NCBI RefSeq assembly: GCF_032854445.1
Contig: NC_088300.1
Coordinates: forward strand, 73,136,984-73,200,983
Length of the DNA: 64,000 nucleotides
Source: Liolophura sinensis
Taxonomy: Eukaryota; Mollusca; Polyplacophora; Chitonida; Chitonidae
Direction: 5' to 3'
Shown: positions 12,901 through 20,880 of the stretch, piece after piece
Layout of the letters: every line of letters starts with the position of its first letter
Position numbering within the stretch: the stretch's first letter is position 1
Notes under the pieces: generated by a model
The model's database searches: none
Told to the model about the DNA's origin: nothing
The model's input: the letters and a program-made list of their open reading frames with translations, nothing else
Translations under genes and position numbers: made by a program

Positions 12901-15900
12901 ACAGGCCGAACTGGTTGACATGGGACAACAACCATAACCTACTTACCTGCATCAACGTTCTCTCATGTACGCTTGGGTCGGCCTCTACGCACCAAAGTTT
13001 TCTAGGTGGGCGTGTATAAACCTCGTTCTATGAAAACAATGAGATGACACTCGCATACAGTGTGTTTGACTTGTATTTATTTTGCCTTCACGGCAAGATA
13101 TAAGGTCATGGTATAACAGTCGGTGGCAGTCAAGTAAAATGTCCAGGTAAGTGGTGCTTACACCGTCCGGTAGTACCTTACGCTTCCCGTCAAAATCAGT
13201 CAAAGCGTCTTTGTGCTGCGTGTAGGAATATATGCTGTTTCCCCGCATACGGATACCTCGGTTGACTCTACTCGTGCTTTGAACACGGAGAGGTATACGT
13301 CCTTGTTCATACCCCGAGCACTAACGCCTTTGCAGGAGAATTTGTCTTTGTTATTCGACTCCCCGCTGTAATAATAGTATGTCTTTCAGCAGAAGGTGAT
13401 GATAGCATCGCCGGTCCTCTCGACCTTGAAGAGCCCCGAAGTCTCTGTAGTCGCGTCAGGACAACCGCTTGTCCCGCTCCGCTTCGTATGCTGTCGTAAG
13501 CTGTGGCTTGACCAAGGATTCCCAGTCCGGGTCAGACCAGAGAATGTATGCCGAGTCAGTCAGACCTTTTAAAGAACCCAGCCATGAAATCGTAGTAGAA
13601 CTCCAACATTCGGAGATTGGCATACTGGTACACCATATACCCTATTAGTAACGGTAGGTTATAACGAATTGTCTTCTTGCTGCTGATAACTTCGAAGGTG
13701 TCGTCATCGATCTGGTCGATGGTATGGCACCGTAGCTCACCTTGGCGTGGGTGATTCTGGTGATACCCATGGTAGTGGTAATAGCAGCCGTGGAACTGGA
13801 AGACGGTGGGACGGCCGTCGATGTGGGCAACCCGTCTACCGTGAGTTGACTATCACCGATACGTTTCTCCGTGTGGTTGAGCCGGTGGCGGATGGGTACC
13901 CCAAGCTGGTGCGACTGCCAGTGTAGCCATTTTTCGGCCAGACGAGTCGCTGTGCCGGAGGGTAAAGAACTTCTCAAAGTCGTAATAAGCTCGGTATTGG
14001 AAATTCCGTCCTCGCCTTCCCAGAGGTACCCATGTCCGCAGCTCCTCGAAAATAGTGGTTTGGTTGTGGAATAAACGAATACTTGCGACGAACGGCGTTG
14101 GTACACGTCCGACCGTGCCTTACGAAACACTTATGGCACGGGGGTTGGAATGGGTCGGGCTGGAAGCCGCTCACTCGAATCTTCCAATTTTTCTTCTTCT
14201 TCCACTCGTCCTTCTCTGGACTTGCTACGACCCCGCTGCTCGAGCTGCCTTCGTTCCGTGGTGCGGGTGTGACCGGGGGCGGTGTTGGGGGTGTCGTCGC
14301 TGTTGTTGCTGCTGCGGGGAGGCAGTGTGTCTGCTGGTAAGACTGGTGAAGTCGGGGCTGGAGTGCTGGTTGTTGTCGTCGCTGCTGCTTCAGCGTGTCT
14401 AAGTAATAAAGAAGAATACCCATAGTGCACACACGGTATAAAAATAAAACAAAAAAGTCCTGCCTTTTTCACAGCGCGGACCCAACGACGCGTAGACTGG
14501 TAGATGGACGAACTAAGTGGCTTGGAGATTGTCGGGTGACGGGTCCGTGTCGCCAAAACGAACCAAAAGTCGATGCGTATGATCACGCGCAAATGACGTT
14601 GATATGAAATAATATGATTTACGTCATATGCTATACGATATGATATGATATGCTATGATACAGCATACCACAGTGAAGTACAGTGAAGTGCAGCGTAGCG
14701 CAGTGTGGCTCAGTGTAGTGTAGTACATAGTGTAGCCTAGAGTTGTGCAGTCTGTGATGTTATATAGTACAGATTGTTATGCAGTTTTGTCTGCTATTCA
14801 GTATACTGCACGGTACAGTATAGAATAACTATAGAACAAAATAGTATAGTATACTGTATAGTATAGTATACTGGTTGTTATTTCCTACAGCACACTTCCA
14901 TGTTTTAAAAGATAGTGACCAAGAGAGATAATGCCTGGAGATAACAGAACATGGCTTGGTGCATGGAGTTATATATTGTGTATGCACTTTTTGTGGACCT
15001 CTCCTACATATTATTTGTGAATGCCCTCTATATACATAGAGTGCGAGTAACAAATGAGACTAATGTATAATGTAGCATTTTTACCTCCACCAAACGTAAA
15101 GTTGATCAGCGATGGCATTATTGAGATGTATGTCGTGTAGGAACCAAATGCCTCGTGTATATGACAAATGGTGTCCATACTGGTACATATGTATATAGTA
15201 CGAGAACTCTAGTGAATCCTAGGTGGTGCTTTAACCTGAGAATTTTCTGTAGCGTCGAAATAATGTCTACATGCCTAGAAAGATAAGTACTATTTATTTG
15301 CTCGTTATTTTTTCATTGCAGAGTTTTCTCCCTTGACCAATGGCAAGGACAAATAACTCAGTAAGTAGCTTTTCGCACATTTATCAATAATTCATCATTC
15401 ACTTCATCAAGATATTTATTATTTCTTATTTTCTGATGCCCCATGCTGCAATCAGAATTTCTCATTTCTAATTTTAGTATTCCCTCGTACTTTGCTATCA
15501 CTGGACGCTTCCATTTCGATTGTCATGATAAACACTATATTACCACCTTTGTGTACCCTATGTGAGGATTAAAGAGCTAACGGTATTTCCGAACGGGCAA
15601 ACGAGGCTATAAGTATCGGTCGGTAGCCGTTGGAAAATTGGTGCTTGCAGATATTGGTAAAAACTTTTATGCCGGTATCGTACATAGAACATTCACAACA
15701 AACTGCTCACTTTACACATGGGTAGGTTCGTTCTTTTGCCCGTGCGTCTGTTGGTGCCGGACCAAGTTCGCTCGTCGGGTAAACAACCTGGCGCACGTGT
15801 AGCTCGTGAGCTTCACTGCCACTCCCCGCAGGGCATGGGTTCGCTGATGCCTGAGCCAGGCGTGCCGTCCAGAGAATGTCCTGGCGCAGACTTGGCAAGC

Positions 15901-16595
15901 GAACTCACCCCTCTCCCAGGACTTCCCGTGTTCTCGACGTTCATGCCGCAGTAAATCCGCTCTCACCGATTGGTCAGTTTGGGTGCGATGGAGCTGTCCA
16001 ACCTAACTTTACAAACCGACGTTCGCGCACGCGTTGGTCATTGGTCCGCCCCATCCGCCTTCGATTGGCGAACGCGGCGCGGTCCGCTTTGGCGGGCAAC
16101 AGCTCAACACTAAACCCTACAAGCCGACCAAACCCACTCGTTTCACCTGTCTCTTCAACCCGGCATAGAACGTGGACTCAACGACACCACGTCACCTCAA
16201 TAACGCCATTTCAATGCGCGGCGAAAGCGACGGTGTATACTACTTGCGTAATGTGGTAAACACTTCTAATCGTAACACATATTACTGTCGCTCGTATGCA
16301 GCTTACTGTGGAAAAAAGTGCTCTTTGTATATTCAATACTTTCCGTTTATCACGAACAAAACCTTTTAACGTGTTACCTGTACCAAATATTTAAACTCAC
16401 CTGAAGCCCAAGAATGACACAGAGGTAAATGGGTGGTGCATGCTGTATACCGTAAATTAAATCACTTTTCCTGTTTCTGGCTCTGGACCGATCTTCAATG
16501 GGTATAGCTTCGTTAGGTCCTTGCAATGCTGTCGTGGCGTTCTCCTTGTCCTCCGCATCATTGGTAGCCTCGGTAAGATGTTCGGGATTCACCAT
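742..16595 (-). CDS. SLC23-family nucleobase/ascorbate transporter gene (5' part, six exons found)
   Basis: Whole-gene entry. Six minus-strand exons with GT-AG borders read as an SLC23 / nucleobase-ascorbate transporter, a multi-pass plasma-membrane protein that in animals carries ascorbate or nucleobases with sodium. The hydrophilic N-terminus ends in PPIYLCVILGLQ. It is followed by a membrane exon ending LQSAIGVR, LPIFQGASNSFLLPLLAL, GFLMRFIGPITVVPTISLIG, TRFPLFKVFP, and IILSVMIVWFLCYVLT with a PWVYFPYPG end. All are family landmarks in the expected order. Phases fit at every join except between 5,174-5,271 (ends in phase 1) and 2,151-2,332 (starts in phase 0). One small exon, in vertebrate members about 20-25 codons before the LQG/IQG block, is therefore unseen there. 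The C-terminal half, including the second NAT signature, lies beyond base 1. The substrate cannot be told. The family call is firm; the paralogue is not assigned. Confidence 0.9.
1061..1557. repeat. Minisatellite, 62-bp unit, 8 copies
   Basis: The unit begins ATAAATATTTGTTTGG and recurs exactly every 62 bases (starts at 1062, 1124, 1186, 1248 and so on). Copies differ by only a few substitutions (GGCTG/GGTTG, AATC/AGTC, GTTTAAG/GCTTAAG). The array sits in the SLC23 intron between the exons at 742-902 and 1,757-1,877. High homogeneity suggests recent expansion. Confidence 0.97.
1757..1877 (-). CDS. SLC23 gene exon (loop before TM8)
   Basis: The acceptor TTCATGTAG ends at 1,878 and the donor GTAGGT starts at 1,756. 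It reads a membrane segment (LTIGLIIVFTIFM), then VPLPSYT, GCTMTRFPLFKVFP. The VP(V/L)P, GC-x-x-TRF and F(Q/K)xFP landmarks are typical of SLC23. Phase 2 in and phase 0 out agree with both neighbours. Confidence 0.9.
2151..2332 (-). CDS. SLC23 gene exon (LQG block and GFLMRFIGP membrane segments)
   Basis: The acceptor TATATCTGCAG ends at 2,333 and the donor GTAAGTG starts at 2,150. The 182-nt reading begins LQGSLVVTSFLQFLLG, then GFLMRFIGPITVVPTIS, and ends TQWGITIL. This is a core SLC23 stretch (I/LQGA..., GFLLRFIGPLT, PTI/VSL, HWGI). It ends in phase 2, and the split CTA codon is completed by the exon at 1,757-1,877. Confidence 0.92.
2333..5173. other. SLC23 intron(s) with decayed repeats; one small exon expected here
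   Basis: Around 2,690-3,140 lie degraded repeat-like sequences with a truncated (TTTATTTCATTGGTG)-type SINE tail near 2,895. A CpG-containing stretch (3,780-3,960) carries repeated TTGTCGAAT-like words. Codon phases require a short exon between 2,333 and 5,173, but I could not find a convincing one. Confidence 0.45.
4570..5020 (-). mobile_element. Broken tRNA-derived SINE (3' tail and body separated)
   Basis: The tail part (TTTATTTATTTGATTGGTG, 4,570-4,625) and the body plus head part (4,851-5,020: ACCCACGACCATCC, CTTCCCGTACGGTCGGA, TGAACTTACAGCGACCGCAT) match the SINE seen intact elsewhere here. They are separated by about 225 bp of unrelated sequence, so the copy is interrupted or two copies lie side by side. 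Confidence 0.7.
5174..5271 (-). CDS. SLC23 gene exon 3
   Basis: The acceptor TTTCTCTGGCTTCAG ends at 5,272 and the donor GTAAGT starts at 5,173. It continues the split AGA codon of exon 2 and reads LPIFQGASNSFLLPLLAL and then SVPSWQC, matching the LP-x-x-QG-x(4)-FL-x-P block plus the start of the extracellular loop (PxWKC in vertebrate members). It ends in phase 1. Confidence 0.85.
5480..5557 (-). pseudogene. Relic duplicate of the neighbouring SLC23 exon 3
   Basis: The minus-strand reading LFQAASNSSLYTLLIP parallels LPIFQGASNSFLLPLLAL of the real exon 210 bp downstream, with shared TTCCAG, AACAGTT and TTGCTG-type blocks. A donor-like CCG|GTGAGA is kept at 5,480/5,479. The acceptor dinucleotide at the equivalent place is lost (GTACGG instead of AGACTG), and the tail is not membrane-like. 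It is best read as a tandem exon duplication that has decayed. A still-used alternative exon entering at the internal TTCCAG is less likely. Confidence 0.5.
6233..6390 (-). CDS. SLC23 gene exon 2 (TM1-TM3 region)
   Basis: The acceptor CTGTCATTCCAG ends at 6,391 and the donor GTAATG starts at 6,232. The 158-nt reading starts QLLMALAGALSLSMTLAEV and ends TILQSAIGVR. The position and the closing LQ...GVR match the SLC23 TM1-TM3 block. The residue after the exon 1 glutamine, which completes the Gln-His motif of TM1 in typical members, is glutamine here instead of histidine. Confidence 0.85.
7138..7205 (-). mobile_element. SINE 3'-tail fragment
   Basis: (TTTA)n followed by TTTGGTGATTTACGCTGTACTC and TTTCACTTATA, matching the reverse complement of the SINE 3' end. 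The rest of the element is absent. Confidence 0.6.
8913..9290 (-). mobile_element. Older SINE copy, split by a younger SINE
   Basis: 8,913-8,948 (GTTTAACGCCATACTTAAG) and 9,227-9,290 (ACTTATACGATGGCGGTC, ATTATG) are the 3'-end segments of a minus-strand SINE. They become continuous when the insertion at 8,949-9,215 and one copy of its target duplication are removed. Confidence 0.65.
8949..9215 (+). mobile_element. Full-length tRNA-derived SINE
   Basis: The tRNA-like head has box A (GTGGCTCACTTGG) and box B (GAGTTCAAGTCC). It is followed by a conserved body (CTTCCTCTCCGACCGTACG, CAACCTGCGGATGGTCATGG), the 3' domain AAGTGAAATATTCTTGAGTA, and a (AAAT)n tail. It is flanked by an exact 11-bp target duplication TAAGAATTGTC (8,938-8,948 and 9,216-9,226), as expected for LINE-mediated insertion. 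Confidence 0.93.
9505..9880. repeat. Minisatellite, 30-bp unit, about 12 copies
   Basis: The unit is close to CCACACAAGTTTTGTCACAC plus TGGCAAATAG. A diverged extra unit lies near 9,365-9,400. Because 30 is divisible by three, both minus-strand frames stay open and give periodic 10-residue repeats; that is a by-product of the period and not evidence for a protein. Confidence 0.95.
10915..11090. repeat. Degenerate short tandem repeat
   Basis: Imperfect recurrences of ATCCGACA(C/A)AG, CCCGACTAAG and TCCCA blocks about 25-30 bp apart. The origin is unknown. Confidence 0.35.
11126..11260 (-). mobile_element. SINE copy with internal deletion
   Basis: The 3' tail and 3' domain (TTTACGCCGTACTCAAGAAT, CTTATGCGACGGCGATCAGC) are followed almost directly by head sequence (CACGCTAACCACTAGGCC). 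The middle of the element is missing. Confidence 0.65.
11814..12245 (+). repeat. Left terminal inverted repeat of the Polinton relic
   Basis: It pairs with the right end through blocks such as GTATACACCGTCGCTTTCGC, TCGGCTTGTAG/TCGGCTTGCAG, GTGTTGAGTTGTTGC and GGGTTGTAAAGTTGGGTTG. The left copy carries about one extra internal sub-repeat of roughly 100 bp (GCGCCAAAACGGACCAATGG-type units), so the two termini differ in length. Confidence 0.85.
12672..12995 (+). pseudogene. Polinton integrase (rve family) fragment
   Basis: Plus-strand stretches in shifting frames resemble the Polinton integrase. A segment with ALYYEPDSPAAYSGV is followed by one with RNRVVVGGIDSQ, QAELVDM (which would contain the first catalytic aspartate of the DDE triad) and a YAWVGL segment. 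At least one frameshift (near 12,783) and two stop codons interrupt it, and the rest of the catalytic core is missing. It lies just inside the left terminal repeat and converges on the polymerase remnant. It is non-functional. Confidence 0.75.
12996..13137. other. Short spacer between convergent integrase and polymerase remnants
   Basis: Contains the junction of the two convergent Polinton genes; no further feature is seen. Confidence 0.4.
13138..14430 (-). pseudogene. Polinton protein-primed DNA polymerase B, broken
   Basis: Minus-strand fragments in different frames carry landmarks of the family. From the 5' end these are a Cys-rich N-terminal segment (CHKCFVRHGRTCTNA), HRLNHTEKRIGD, FQFHGCYYH (the family's FHGCYWHGH-like exonuclease region), YQYANLRMLEFYYDF (palm) and LTDSAY at the place of the DTDS motif C. 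The C-terminal segment is GKRKVLPDGVSTTYLDIL. The exonuclease and palm landmarks lie only about 100 bp apart, so several hundred codons are deleted, and there are several frameshifts and stops. In working elements this enzyme copies the element; this copy cannot. Confidence 0.82.
14470..14590 (+). repeat. Internal copy of Polinton terminal-repeat sequence
   Basis: CTTGGAGATTGTCGGGTGAC, GGGTCCGTGTCGCCAAAACG and GTCGATGCGTAT match 11,925-11,990 of the left terminus in direct orientation. It lies immediately upstream of the polymerase remnant. This suggests two elements collapsed together, or rearrangement after insertion. Confidence 0.7.
14604..14880. repeat. Degenerate simple repeat
   Basis: A run drifting from ATATGATATG units through CAGTGAAGTACAGTG and GTGTAGTGTAGTAC to GTATAGTATAC. 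Its period is about 5-10 bp and it decays gradually. Confidence 0.75.
14881..15700. other. AT-rich interior of the Polinton relic; nothing recognised
   Basis: No open frame of note and no resemblance to Polinton genes. The composition is like the host intron, so it may be host DNA or a later insertion brought in during rearrangement. Confidence 0.4.
15712..15966 (-). CDS. Small C2H2 zinc-finger-like open frame in the Polinton relic
   Basis: 84 codons. One complete finger is visible (CQVCARTFSGRHAWLRHQRTH, spacing C-x2-C-x12-H-x3-H). It is preceded by RADLLRHERREH and followed by a second finger-like stretch (CARLFTRRANLVRHQQTH) that lacks one zinc-binding cysteine, so the array is decaying. 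It begins at the inner edge of the right terminal repeat and reads inward. Cargo of the element is likely; whether it is expressed is unknown. Confidence 0.5.
   Translation of the reverse strand: MRADLLRHERREHGKSWERGEFACQVCARTFSGRHAWLRHQRTHALRGVAVKLTSYTCARLFTRRANLVRHQQTHGQKNEPTHV
15955..16244 (-). repeat. Right terminal inverted repeat of the Polinton relic
   Basis: The reverse complement matches the left terminus (GTATACACCGTCGCTTTCGC..., then TCGGCTTGTAGGGTTTAGTG and GACCAATG blocks) and ends CT-3' followed by TGCGTA. Confidence 0.85.
16401..16595 (-). CDS. SLC23 gene exon 1 (start codon and N-terminus)
   Basis: The 65-codon reading begins at the ATG at 16,595-16,593 (MVNPEHLTEATND) and ends LYIYG-like then PPIYLCVILGLQ, directly before a GTGAGT donor at 16,400. 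The acidic and basic, membrane-free N-terminus followed by the first half of TM1 is the standard SLC23 layout. The same frame is open a little further upstream, but an in-frame TAG near 16,711 and the lack of an earlier ATG favour this start. An alternative is that the exon extends to an acceptor at that TAG. Codon phase 0 matches exon 6,233-6,390. Confidence 0.82.
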
Positions 16596-18290
16596 CTTTC
16601 TGTCTTCGTGGTACGCCGAGTGTCTGGAGGTCCCTCGAACGGATAACTCCGGCACATAGAACACGTAAGGAGAGTACTCTTGGTAGATCGCGGAACTGGT
16701 GACCTCTTTCTAGCACAAGGTCACGTGGCTCACTCTTAAAAGTTCTTCGCTAGGTTTGAAGAAGAAAACTGAACAAGTGAATATCACTGGGCATGTACTT
16801 TAAAAAGTTACAACGTGGGAAACCGGATCTCGGATGAAAGTGACAGCCTACTATAGTGGTGATGGGACTAATGACTTGCAAATACGAGACTATATGGTGA
16901 TGGGAACTAATCTGCTATAAGAGGAGACGTTGGTAAAAGTTGCACTACCGGTATAGTGGTTATCGTTTTTAGTTCAAAAGGGTAGCCGTGGATAGGAATG
17001 GGAATACAGTATCTTTTGAAGTTGAAAATATACAATTCTCCCCTAACGCGTCGATGTTAGTGGCCGCAGAATCATATTTTTGGCTGGATTCCTTCAAAAA
17101 ACTACAACGCCTGTATCCACAGCTGTCACTGGTAGTTGTGTATTGTATTTGAGCACTTACCACACAGAAATTCCCACCGATAATCTCTCATAGGTTATTA
17201 GGGTTATCTCATTTTTCTGAAAGTTTTTTTCACACTCTTTGCTGTATCCCAGGCTCTTCAGCATAGCTAACATAAAAGTTCATTTTAAGCATTGTACCGG
17301 ACTAAATTACAACTTTCCTGCGTCAGCAAACCAGAGTAAAATATATACGACACATTCAAAAACGCATGGGAAGGCGACAGTGGATGAGAATGCTTAGAGC
17401 GGTTTTGAGATGCATGGAGTGAGAAATGGCTAGTTCATTTTTAGTTTAACTAAATGGCGATGGGAATTATAGAATGGGAAATAGAACGGTGGGAGAGAGG
17501 GCTGATAGGAATTGTACAGTTGAAGAGAAAAATTAAGTACTCAAAGGCAAGGAATAATGGTGTTCATAGTGACTATGAGGTTATGAAATGGTAAATGGGT
17601 GTTGTGTTTAAAATGAGCGGCAGACGCTGAGGATTTGGCAAGCTATGTGCATGGAACGATTGTATGAGTATCAGTGGTGACACCGCGTGGCACACTATCT
17701 TTTCAAACAGATAATAACAGACTCCAAGGAAGGTCAAGGACAATTAAGGCATGGCGTGAAACCTTAGCTTCATAATACAACAGCAAATGAACTACAAGAA
17801 GGTCGTCCCAGAGTGATTTAAGCAGGCCTTGCCAAGAACACCGTTCAAGCCTATTTCGGTGTAAGATTGTACCGAAGACTTCCCAGCACGTACAGCATTT
17901 TAAGTATAATCTGTATGCGATATGTAGGCCAACACGTTATAGTATATTATACACGAGTTGAACTGGGTCAAAAGTTGACCGTTATACATCAGAAAGGACA
18001 AGTATGTATACTGAAACGCATTGAAAACGCACCAGAGGTAAAAAGTGGAGTTGACGCAGAACCAAATTTATTTGGTGTTGGCTGTGCATTACATTCACAT
18101 AGATAAGTTAAAAACGCATTAGTCATCACAAGTGTCATTGGAAAGTACACAGTGTTAATGTACAGGAAATGAAACACACAAAAAGTCCAAAGACAAAGTC
18201 ATTATCGGGTATGATCACTCCTGTTCGCAATGCATGTCACACTATGCCTTCTCAGAGACACTTATCAGTCTCTGGATATTAACATCTTGT

Positions 18291-18347
18291 CGGCTAAGTA
18301 AAATATTCTTCAGTACGCCCTAAAACACCAATCAAATAAATAAAGAA
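18291..18347 (+). mobile_element. SINE 3'-end fragment
   Basis: AAAATATTCTTCAGTACGCC, CTAAAACACCAATCAAATAA and an ATAAA-rich tail match the SINE 3' domain; the head and body are missing. Confidence 0.7.
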
Positions 18348-18649
18348 ATACTATGTTGATGATGTCAATTAGCTCTAGAAGTCAGGCTATCAGCTTCTAA
18401 TGCTGATTTCGGTTGTTTTACTTGATTGGTTAACGCAAGGTATAATAGTTGTTCATTGTTCAAAGGCGCACAGCTGCATGCATGAAAAAAACAGTGCCCA
18501 TACCAAACCATTCCCCAGTGGCAAGTTACCAGTAAACATGTCACACATATGGTATTGGTTGAGTGCAAGAGGTTTCCAGGGATCTGCAAGTAATAGACCA
18601 CACAAGTGGGTGCATGCCAGAGATCACTTCTTGCCATCAAGTTGAAAAT

Positions 18650-18735
18650 TCCCTATCCAAGACTGGGATTGAACTCACGTGTCAGACAACCTAGCGATTG
18701 TAACCGAAGCACCTTAACAACATGGCCTTGATCCG
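18650..18735 (-). mobile_element. tRNA-like sequence, possibly a second SINE family
   Basis: The reverse complement contains TTGTTAAGGTGCTTCGG (box A-like) and GAGTTCAATCCCAGTC (box B-like) at tRNA-like spacing, without a full cloverleaf. It is unlike the main SINE. A SINE head or tRNA pseudogene is possible. Confidence 0.4.
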
Positions 18736-18949
18736 GTCATCTTCAATGCAAGTTGCGATTGTTTCGTTAAACTGTCTCCTGTGTGAGAGGTGCTGGATTG
18801 AACGAAAAACAACAACAGTCACATGTGAACTAAGTGGTTTTCATTCCTAAGGCATCTACTCGCCTTTCACCTGTATGTAATGTATGTACAGAAAGAACAT
18901 ATTCAACACAAATACCTCAGCTATCTTGACTCTACTTCAACTTTCAATT

Positions 18950-19222
18950 GATTTATTTATTTATTTATTTATTTATTTGATTGGTGTTCTATGTAATACT
19001 CAAGAATATTTCACTTATACGATGACACCCTGCATTAAGGTGGGAGGTAACTGGGCAGAGCCCAGGGGAAACCCACGACCATCCGCAGGTTGCTGACAGA
19101 ACTTCCCACTTACGGCTAGAGAGGAAGCCAGCATGTGCTGAACTCACAGCGACTGCATTAGAGAGAGGCTCCTGGGTCATTACGCTGCACTAGCACATTA
19201 ACCAAATGAGCCCCGGAGGTCC
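18950..19222 (-). mobile_element. Full-length tRNA-derived SINE
   Basis: The complete element in reverse orientation, with a long (TTTA)n tail. It is flanked by an exact 12-bp target duplication CAACTTTCAATT (18,938-18,949 and 19,223-19,234). Confidence 0.93.
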
Positions 19223-20439
19223 CAACTTTCAATTTTAAGATTCATGAGTAACAAAAAATTACTTTAACTATAGCAAAAGGCCTAAATAAATATATAATCA
19301 AGACGTACATTAATATCAAAATGCAATGGTAAACAGAAAACAAAAACAATATTGCACAAACATTTGTTCAGTCAACTGAAAAAATAAATAACAAAATATG
19401 ATATTAAAACCAATATTACTGGCTCTATTGTCATCACATAATTCTTTACACTTGGCAATTCTACAACAGAATCCACTCCAATACAACCGGAAATAACGCA
19501 CATCTGCTAATGTTTTAAGAACAAAGATCACAAAGTTCCTAAAACTTTGAATTCTTTGTGTCTGGCAGGCTGTAACTATATGTAAGCATGTAAGAACAAA
19601 CAGGCCCCTGAACTGCGTAACCCAAAGTCTGCCATTACATTACCTCATTTAGTACTTGCCAGAGGGCAACGTGTGTGATTGTACAAGTGACTGTACGTGT
19701 GTACATGAACGTGTGTGATTGTCCAAGATAAATTGTCGAGCTAGACTGTTAATAATCCTGTTCAATCTGAACACCACTAGCAAACTTATTATCACAAACT
19801 ACATGTATCAGTCTCTGAAAGCACATCAAATGAAGGCATACAAACTTTAATTTATCAAAATAACCTCACCAAAAAGACATTACACATGACATTTTTTGAA
19901 GAAGTAAAATAATCTGACTTCAACTGTACACTTATTGAAATTTGTCCATTTTCTCTCAAATATCTAACTGATATATTTCACGATTTCCTTAAAGATCAGA
20001 AATAAAACAACATTCTAAATCACACTGTTAAGGCCTAAGCAGAGAGGAAACGGGTCTTTGGACTACTGATTTAGTGAATTTGCTGATTTATTTACAAGTA
20101 TTTGGTGAGTTATAAATACATCAACAAGAATCATGTCATGAGGTATTAATTTCTGATGTACCCCGTGACAATCCTATGGCACCCCTTGTCAATTTAACTT
20201 AAACACGCATTATCATCTGAGCAACGTATGATACTTGCTGGCACAGATAAACTCATTCTAAAGGCCAAAGCCCAATGAAAGTTTCCGCCATTGACTAGTT
20301 CTCCTGTCTTACCTTTAACACCGTACAAAGCAAAGCTGGAATTAAGCCGAGCACACTGACCAACAGACAATGGGCCAGGGTGGAAGTGGACCTTAAATGA
20401 GCCAGCAACACTCACCACTGTGCTATTATAAAGGGCACT

Positions 20440-20880
20440 TAATTACTGGCTACACTGTACTGATGAAAATACTGGACTGCAAGAAAAACTGAGCTTCAAA
20501 CACTTATCTACTGGAAAAACAAAACTGCAAGAAACATGGAACAAACAGAACTGCCAGTCCACTGAACTCATGGAAAAACAAAACTGCGGGAAACATGGAA
20601 CAAACAGAACTGACAGTTCACTGAACTCATGGAAAAACAAAACTGCGGGAAACATGGAACAAACAGAACTGCCAGTTCACTGAACTCATGGAAAAACAAA
20701 ACTGTGGGAAACATGGAACAAACAGAACTGCCAGTTCACTGAACTCATGGAAATGCAAAACTGCTTGAAACAGTGAACACACTGAGCTGCTGGAAACACT
20801 GAACTGCTGGGAAAATGGAACTACTGTAAGCACTGAGCTGCTGGAAATCATGAACTCCTTGAAACAGCAAACTGCTATAA
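20440..20880. repeat. Minisatellite, 59-bp unit, about 5 good copies plus decayed edges
   Basis: ACTGAACTCATGGAAAAACA recurs at 20,561, 20,620 and 20,679 (period 59). The rest of the unit carries GGGAAACATGGAAC and AAACAGAACTG(C/A)CAGTTC. At the right edge the units shorten to GAACTGCTGG-like words. Confidence 0.93.

Larger units (their letters stand above)
11814..16244. mobile_element. Polinton/Maverick-type element, internally deleted relic
   Basis: The two ends are inverted copies (AGTAGTATACACCGTCGC at 11,814 and its complement ending at 16,244), giving the 5'-AG...CT-3' termini of Polintons. The flanks TGAGTA (11,808-11,813) and TGCGTA (16,245-16,250) fit the family's 6-bp target duplication with one mismatch. 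Inside are remnants of an rve-type integrase (plus strand) and a protein-primed DNA polymerase B (minus strand), both with frameshifts and stops. Full elements are usually 15-20 kb, so most of the capsid, ATPase and protease block is missing or unrecognisable. It is GC-richer than the surrounding intron. It lies in intron 1 of the SLC23 gene and cannot be mobile as it stands. Confidence 0.9.

Noticed and set aside
14604-14880. Short repeated words as a CRISPR-like array or telomeric repeat
   Set aside because: There is no constant repeat/spacer structure and no telomere motif; it is a decaying simple repeat in a eukaryotic genome.
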